From JAGQTE01 sp964648005 (GTDB lineage: Bacteria; Actinomycetota; Acidimicrobiia; Acidimicrobiales; Acidimicrobilacustridaceae), in assembly GCA_964648005.1 (NCBI GenBank), contig CAZYKR010000058.1, forward strand, positions 1-18,906: a stretch of 18,906 nucleotides of DNA, given 5' to 3'. Below are positions 14,780 to 18,906 of the stretch, piece after piece. The notes under the pieces are model-generated. The model had not been told where the DNA came from. It did not search any database and worked only from the letters and a program-made list of their open reading frames with translations. The first letter of the stretch is position 1. The number at the start of each line of letters is the position of its first letter. Made by a program: the position numbers and the translations under genes.

Positions 14780-16311
14780 TCGTACGCGGCCTGCAGGTCG
14801 CGCTTGAGGATCTTGCCCGCCGGATTGCGCGGGATGGCCTCGACGTGCTCGAGCTGCTCGGGCACCTTCTGCACCATCAGCCCCTCGCCCTTCAAGAACT
14901 CGACCATCTCGTCGAAGTCCAGGGGGTCGGACCCCTCGGCCGTGGCCACGACGGCGCAGACCCGCTCCCCCGAGTCCGGATCGGGCAGCCCGATCACCGC
15001 CACGTCGGCCACCTTGGGGTGTGTGTAGAGGTGGTCCTCCACCTCCTTGGCCGAGACGTTCTCGCCCTTGCGGATGATGATGTCCTTGAGGCGTCCGGTG
15101 ATGGTGAGCATGTGGCGCTCGTTGAGCATCCCCAGGTCGCCGGTGCGGAAGTAGCCCTCGTCGTCGAAGGCGTCGGCGTCGAGGGAGGCGTCGAGGTAGC
15201 CCTTCATCAATTGGGGCGCCTTTGCCCGGACCTCGCCCTCCTCGCCGACCCCGGCGATCGAGCCGGCCGTCGTGACGAGGCGCAGCTCGACGCCCGGCAT
15301 CGGCGAGCCCTCGGTGTGGGCGAGGTCGTCGTCGCCGTCGTCGACGCCTGACATCGTCAAGATGGGCGCCTCCGTGAGCCCATAGCCCGACAGGATGCCC
15401 TTCGACCCCGGGAACGCCGCCTTCATGTCGTGGTGCAGCTGCGGCGGCTTCGGCGCGCCGCCTCCGGGGAAGGCCCGCACGTCGCCGAAGAGCCCTCCGC
15501 CCGCCTTGTTCTGGGCGCCCAGGTACACCTGGTGGAACACCGTGCCCGATCCGGCCAGGGTGACGCCGTTGGCGTCGAGGATCTCGACCACCTGGTCGGG
15601 CACGAAGGCTTGGAAGCAGATGTTGAGGCAGCCGGTCATGAGGCTCGTGACCAGCCAGGTGATGCCACCGATGTGCGGGAAGGGGAAGGCGAGGGCGTTG
15701 CGATCGTCAGCCGTGACCGCCAGCCGCTGCGCCATCCCCTTGGCCACGGCAGCGATGGTGGCGTCGGTGTGCTGGGCGCCCTTCGGGTCGGCGGTGGTGC
15801 CCGAGGTGTAGAAGTACCAGCGCACCTCGTCGCCATCGGTCGGCGCCGGGCCGAGGTCCGCCGGGTCGGCCTCGGGCAGGTCGCGATCGCACGTCAGCAC
15901 CTCGATGCTGCCGCCATCGGCGTTGATCGCCTCGGCGATCTCGTTCGCCATCTCGGCGAAGGCGAAGCCGCCGAACTCGGTCGGCACGACCAGCAGCTTG
16001 GCCTGCGTCTGGCGGGCGCAGAAGCCGACTTCGCGCTCGCGGAAGATGTGCAGGATCGGGTTCTGGCGGGCGCCTAGCCGGGCGATGGCGGCGACCAGGA
16101 CCATCGACTCGAACCACGTCGGCAACTGCCACGTGATCGTGTCGCCGGCGCCGATGCCGCGCTCGGCCAACGCTGCGGCCACGCGCTCGGCCCGGTCACG
16201 GAACGCCACGAACGTCATCTCCCGGCCGCTCTCGTCGATCGCCATCACGGCATCGGGGGTCTCGGCGGCGCGCGCCTCCACCAGGTCCCACAGCGTCGGC
16301 GCCTCGAGCAT
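14752..16311 (-). CDS. AMP-forming acyl-CoA synthetase
   Basis: This 519-residue ANL-family ligase makes acyl-CoA from a free acid, ATP and CoA in the cytosol. The P-loop is YTSGTTADPKG (168-178), with GYGLTE, YFRTGDLG, GRLKDIIIRKGENVSAKEVE and catalytic K500 in NPAGKILKRDL, so all core motifs are intact. It most resembles the cyclohexanecarboxylate/medium-chain FadD branch and is only distantly like the FadD19-type enzyme at 7742-9364. ATG 16311 has GGGAG 6 nt upstream; the frame stays open to 16452, but that part crosses the promoter and operator. It is monocistronic as far as seen, convergent with the copper cassette and divergent from the lyase. A palindrome nearly identical to that of the SDR operon suggests joint control. 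Confidence 0.92.
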   Translation of the reverse strand: MLEAPTLWDLVEARAAETPDAVMAIDESGREMTFVAFRDRAERVAAALAERGIGAGDTITWQLPTWFESMVLVAAIARLGARQNPILHIFREREVGFCARQTQAKLLVVPTEFGGFAFAEMANEIAEAINADGGSIEVLTCDRDLPEADPADLGPAPTDGDEVRWYFYTSGTTADPKGAQHTDATIAAVAKGMAQRLAVTADDRNALAFPFPHIGGITWLVTSLMTGCLNICFQAFVPDQVVEILDANGVTLAGSGTVFHQVYLGAQNKAGGGLFGDVRAFPGGGAPKPPQLHHDMKAAFPGSKGILSGYGLTEAPILTMSGVDDGDDDLAHTEGSPMPGVELRLVTTAGSIAGVGEEGEVRAKAPQLMKGYLDASLDADAFDDEGYFRTGDLGMLNERHMLTITGRLKDIIIRKGENVSAKEVEDHLYTHPKVADVAVIGLPDPDSGERVCAVVATAEGSDPLDFDEMVEFLKGEGLMVQKVPEQLEHVEAIPRNPAGKILKRDLQAAYEGTLPQRLR

Positions 16312-16353
16312 CGTCGTCTCCCGTCTCCCCGGACCCCGGCGGTCGCCGGCGAC

Positions 16354-16372
16354 CTGACGAGGCGTCAGCTTA
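16354..16372 (-). promoter_or_regulatory. Acyl-CoA synthetase promoter with perfect palindromic operator
   Basis: CTGACG-AGG-CGTCAG (16354-16368) is a perfect 6-bp inverted repeat with a 3-bp centre. Its upstream end overlaps by two bases a minus-strand -10 element TAAGCT (16372-16367). This is the same geometry as the operator of the SDR operon, consistent with repression by one TetR-family-like regulator that is not encoded in this window. Confidence 0.65.
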
Positions 16373-16405
16373 GGCCTCCGACCGGCCGTGCGGGACTCCG
16401 ACGCC

Positions 16406-16434
16406 GGGGCACCGGGCCAGTGGGGCACTGGGCC
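16406..16434. repeat. Short tandem repeat upstream of the acyl-CoA synthetase promoter
   Basis: GGGGCACCGGGCC (16406-16418) recurs as GGGGCACTGGGCC (16422-16434), 12 of 13 identical with a period of 16 bp. It lies about 35-65 bp upstream of the ligase -10, a position where activators often bind. In GC-rich DNA it could also be chance. Confidence 0.4.
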
Positions 16435-16458
16435 GACGGCGGTGCATCGCAATCGTCC

Positions 16459-16507
16459 GACGAGTGGTCGACGCGCCGTCCATGCGGATCACCAACGACC
16501 ACTCGTC
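16459..16507. repeat. 12-bp inverted repeat in the lyase upstream region
   Basis: GACGAGTGGTCG (16459-16470) and its exact complement CGACCACTCGTC (16496-16507) are separated by 25 bp. They lie 71-119 bp before the lyase start. This could be a looped regulatory site, paired operator halves or an RNA hairpin. Confidence 0.6.
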
Positions 16508-16509
16508 AG

Positions 16510-16543
16510 GGCTCAGCCGGGCTGAGCCGTCATGGGCTGAGCC
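16510..16543. repeat. GGCTCAGCC / GGCTGAGCC inverted-repeat cluster
   Basis: GGCTCAGCC (16510-16518) is followed after one base by its complement GGCTGAGCC (16520-16528), which recurs at 16535-16543. The first two arms form a compact palindrome, and the third copy gives an alternative pairing partner. The cluster lies just upstream of the lyase promoter candidate. Confidence 0.55.
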
Positions 16544-16563
16544 GTGGCGCCGGGCCGGCTGGT

Positions 16564-16569
16564 CTAGCG
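16564..16569 (+). promoter_or_regulatory. -10 element for a probably leaderless lyase transcript
   Basis: TAGCGT fits the actinobacterial TANNNT -10 and ends 8 nt before ATG 16578, the distance expected if transcription starts at the start codon. No Shine-Dalgarno sequence is visible before that ATG, which supports a leaderless message. No clear -35 was found. Confidence 0.45.
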
Positions 16570-16577
16570 TCGAGCGG

Positions 16578-18632
16578 ATGCGATGGCGGTCGTGGATGGC
16601 GGTGCTGGTGGTGGCGACGAGCGTGTTCGGTGTCGCCGGACCGGGCGTGGCCCCGGCGCAGGCCCAGATCGTCGTCCCACCAGAGGCGAACATCCTCGAC
16701 GGCCTGCGCGCCGGGCACCCGCGCCTCGTGCTCACGCCCGACGGCGTGACCGACCTCCAGGCGCGCATCGCCGGTGATGCCACCGCCGCCTCGCTGTACG
16801 CCGGGGTCAAGGCCCGGGCGACGGCGCTGCTCGGCGAACCACCGCTGACGTACACGAAGCCGGACGGCTTCCGCCTGCTCGAGACCAGCAGGGCCGCCGT
16901 GCGGCGCCTGTACGACCTCGGCCTGGTGTGGCTCGTCGAGGGCGACCCGGCGTACGCCGCCCGCGGCTGGGCCGAGCTCGAGGCGCTGATCGCCTTCCCG
17001 GACTGGAACCCCATCCACTTCCTCGACACCGCCGAGATGACCCACGCCGTCGCCGTCGGGTACGACTGGCTGTATGCGGCGCTCACGCCGGCGCAGCGCA
17101 CGGCCGTCGCCCAGGCGATCATCGACAAGGGCTTGACGCCAGGACGGATGAGCTACGACGGCACCGCCATCGCCGCCGTGTCGTATTGGACCGGCGTCAC
17201 GCACAACTGGAACAACGTCGTCAACGGCGGGCTCACCATCGGCGCCCTCGCCGTCGGCGACGTCGACCCGGATCTGGCGAGCTACGTCGCCCACGAGGCG
17301 CTCACCCGCCTGCCCGGCGCCATGGCGAACTACGCGCCCGACGGCGCCTGGCCCGAGGGTGTGAGCTACTGGGAGTACGCCACCGAGTACACCGGCTACA
17401 CGATCGCCGCCCTCGAGACGGCGCTCGGCTCCGACCTGGGGCTCGGCGACGTGCCGGGGTTCGCCCAGACCGGTGACGTGCCCGTGCACATGGTCGGCCC
17501 GACCGGGCAGCGCTTCAACTGGGCCGACGACGGCGAGCCGCGCTTCGCCCCGTCCGTGCCGTTCCTGTTCCGACTCGCCGAGCGCTTCGGCCGCGCCCTC
17601 GACTGGCAGCAGGCGATGGACCACACCGAGCCCCACGCCCTCGACGTCGTGTGGTATCGGCCGGCGCCGGGCGTGCCGACCGATCCCCCGCGCGACCATC
17701 TCTTCAGCGGGGTCGATGTGGCCACCATGCGCAGCGCCTGGGGCGACCCCGCTGCCCTGTTCGTCGCCACCAAGGGCGGCACACCGGCCGAGAACCACAA
17801 CCAGATGGATCTCGGGTCGTTCGTGCTCGAGCGCGGCGGGCAGCGCTTCGCCATCGACCTCGGCAGGGAGAACTACAACCTGCCCGGGTACTGGGAGAAC
17901 TGGGCGACCGGGCGCCGCTGGACCTACTACCGCTCCCGCGCCGAGGGGCACAACACTCTGGTGGTCGACGCCGACGCGTGCGAGGACCAGGACCCGGCCG
18001 CCGACGCCACCATCGTGCGCTTCGCCGCCTCCGAGGCAGCTGCGTTCTCGGTGACGGACCTGTCGGGCGCCTACCACGTGCCCGCTCAGCGCGGCGTCGG
18101 GCTGTTCGACCGGGACCGGGTCGTCGTGCGCGACGAGCTCGACCTCGGCGTCGGCGCTGACGTCGAATGGGCGATGCACACCCGCGCCGACGTCGACATC
18201 GCCCCGGACGGGCGCACGGCCACCTTGACGCAGGGCGGCGTGGTGCTCGAGGCGCACCTCGACGCCACCACCACCGGCACCTTCTCGATCGTCGATGCGG
18301 TACCGGCAGCGACATCGCCGAACCCCGATGGCCAGACGCCCAACACGGGGGTACGCAAGCTCGTGGTCCGCCTGACCGGCGCCGGAGCCACCGCGATCGC
18401 CGTCACCTTCACCGACCCGGGCGACCCGATCGGTGCCGAGGCGACGACGCCCCTCGGCGCATGGACCGTGCCCGGGACGCCCACCGCCGACGTCACCCGG
18501 CCGGCCACCGTCACCCCGACCAGCGCCTCGGCCTGCGACCCGGTGCCCGAGACGACGACCACCACCGCGGTGTTGTCACCCGCGGCCGTCGTACCTGCGG
18601 CGGCGTCGGTGACGCCGGCGTTCACCGGCTGA
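16578..18632 (+). CDS. Secreted heparinase II/III-like polysaccharide lyase
   Basis: This 684-residue exported protein has a signal peptide at residues 1-29 (MRWRSWMAVL start, cleavage after AQA). An alpha-toroid domain includes WDWN-like HNWNN (H209-N213) and PEGVSYWEY with the likely catalytic Y264. A beta-sandwich domain carries ENHNQMDLGSF with H407 and EGHNTLVVD with H458. This arrangement is that of the PL12/15/17/21 lyases, which cleave uronic-acid polysaccharides such as alginate or heparan-type glycans by beta-elimination; the substrate cannot be told. The last 50 or so residues are a Thr/Pro/Ala-rich tail with one cysteine (C653), a wall-spanning or linker segment with no clear anchor. 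ATG 16578 is preferred over an upstream ATG at 16464 because it opens the signal peptide. Confidence 0.88.
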   Translation: MRWRSWMAVLVVATSVFGVAGPGVAPAQAQIVVPPEANILDGLRAGHPRLVLTPDGVTDLQARIAGDATAASLYAGVKARATALLGEPPLTYTKPDGFRLLETSRAAVRRLYDLGLVWLVEGDPAYAARGWAELEALIAFPDWNPIHFLDTAEMTHAVAVGYDWLYAALTPAQRTAVAQAIIDKGLTPGRMSYDGTAIAAVSYWTGVTHNWNNVVNGGLTIGALAVGDVDPDLASYVAHEALTRLPGAMANYAPDGAWPEGVSYWEYATEYTGYTIAALETALGSDLGLGDVPGFAQTGDVPVHMVGPTGQRFNWADDGEPRFAPSVPFLFRLAERFGRALDWQQAMDHTEPHALDVVWYRPAPGVPTDPPRDHLFSGVDVATMRSAWGDPAALFVATKGGTPAENHNQMDLGSFVLERGGQRFAIDLGRENYNLPGYWENWATGRRWTYYRSRAEGHNTLVVDADACEDQDPAADATIVRFAASEAAAFSVTDLSGAYHVPAQRGVGLFDRDRVVVRDELDLGVGADVEWAMHTRADVDIAPDGRTATLTQGGVVLEAHLDATTTGTFSIVDAVPAATSPNPDGQTPNTGVRKLVVRLTGAGATAIAVTFTDPGDPIGAEATTPLGAWTVPGTPTADVTRPATVTPTSASACDPVPETTTTTAVLSPAAVVPAAASVTPAFTG

Positions 18633-18646
18633 CCGGCAGCGGACCG

Positions 18647-18906
18647 TCACCCGCCCGGTGGCGACCAGGACGGCGGCGCCAGCTCGAACCCGTCGAAGCT
18701 GAACCCAGGTCGCACGGTGCAGCGCACGAGGCTCCACGCCCCGTCCGGATGCGCGGCCTGCCAGGCGAACGGCTCCACGACAGCGTCGGCGTCACCCGTG
18801 ACGCGGTGGTCGACCACCGCGCCGTCGTCGCCGGCGATGCGCACCACCATCGCCGCGCCGTCGAGGTGCGACCAGGTCTCGGTGGCGTCGATGCGGTGCC
18901 AGTGCG
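18647..18906 (-). CDS. Cupin_5 (DUF985) family protein, 5' end outside window
   Basis: The frame is open from the right edge to the TGA at 18649-18647. The visible 86 codons include HWHRIDATETWSHLDG, WQAAHPDGAWSLVRC, TVRPGFSFDGFELA and a terminal PPSWSPPGG, the typical C-terminal half of the small cupin_5 proteins. The HWHR segment falls in the first beta-barrel motif. No biochemical role is established that I can apply; some members are sugar-binding or epimerase-like. An internal ATG at 18850 is not the start, because homology-type sequence continues upstream of it. It is convergent with the lyase, with 14 bp between stops. Confidence 0.85.
   Translation of the reverse strand, partial: HWHRIDATETWSHLDGAAMVVRIAGDDGAVVDHRVTGDADAVVEPFAWQAAHPDGAWSLVRCTVRPGFSFDGFELAPPSWSPPGG

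Noticed and set aside
16464..16577. Upstream ATG for the lyase
   Set aside because: It would bury the signal peptide 38 residues in and translate through the inverted-repeat cluster.
1..18906. CRISPR arrays, tRNA/rRNA genes, insertion sequences, prophage or integration sites
   Set aside because: No regularly spaced repeats, RNA signatures, transposase or integrase motifs, or terminal inverted repeats were seen on either strand.

Overview
This is a high-GC actinobacterial chromosome segment (about 70% GC by eye, with strong third-position G/C, GTG starts, 4-bp stop/start overlaps and TANNNT -10 elements). A mycobacterial-type lipid and sterol gene set combined with secreted proteins that have Thr-rich tails suggests a free-living actinobacterium. 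Acidimicrobiia (Iamia/Ilumatobacter-like) is my guess, but the class cannot be proven from the sequence. I see no rRNA, tRNA, CRISPR array, transposase or phage gene. Coding density is very high, and the longest gene-free stretch is the 266-bp divergent promoter region at 16312-16577.

Layout. (1) 1-2222: a divergent pair, an alpha-methylacyl-CoA racemase (minus, running off the left edge) and a CYP125/CYP142-like cytochrome P450 (plus). They share a 54-bp promoter region holding a KstR-like half-conserved palindrome. (2) 12845 down to 2237: eight tightly packed minus-strand genes that look like one operon. In transcription order they are an SDR of the HSD17B4/Hsd4A type, a degenerate ThDP-enzyme-like protein, a GT87-type membrane glycosyltransferase, a FadD19-like acyl-CoA synthetase, a membrane alkaline-phosphatase-superfamily protein, a WS/DGAT acyltransferase, a second paralogous membrane alkaline-phosphatase-superfamily protein, and an alpha/beta hydrolase. 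Junctions run from 4-bp overlaps to about 27-nt gaps. (3) 12963-14724: a plus-strand copper cassette of a SCO1/SenC lipoprotein, a membrane-anchored cupredoxin and a PCu(A)C lipoprotein with an unusual Met/Asp-rich insertion. It ends in an 18-bp-stem hairpin. (4) 16311 down to 14752: a second acyl-CoA synthetase. (5) 16578-18632: a secreted heparinase II/III-like polysaccharide lyase. (6) 18906-18647: a cupin_5 (DUF985) protein cut by the right edge.

How the genes may work together. The racemase, P450, FadD19-like ligase and Hsd4A-like SDR are the activities used to oxidise a sterol or methyl-branched side chain (omega-oxidation, 2-methyl epimerisation, CoA activation, beta-oxidation). The same operon adds a WS/DGAT, a GT87 glycosyltransferase and two membrane hydrolase/transferase paralogues, which points towards making or decorating a lipid at the membrane. 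That combination is not a pathway I recognise and is the best candidate here for an undescribed system. The SDR operon and the separate acyl-CoA synthetase carry nearly identical palindromes, CTGAYG-N3-CGTCAG, placed next to their -10 elements, so one repressor probably controls both. The copper cassette looks like a separate respiratory metal-delivery unit.
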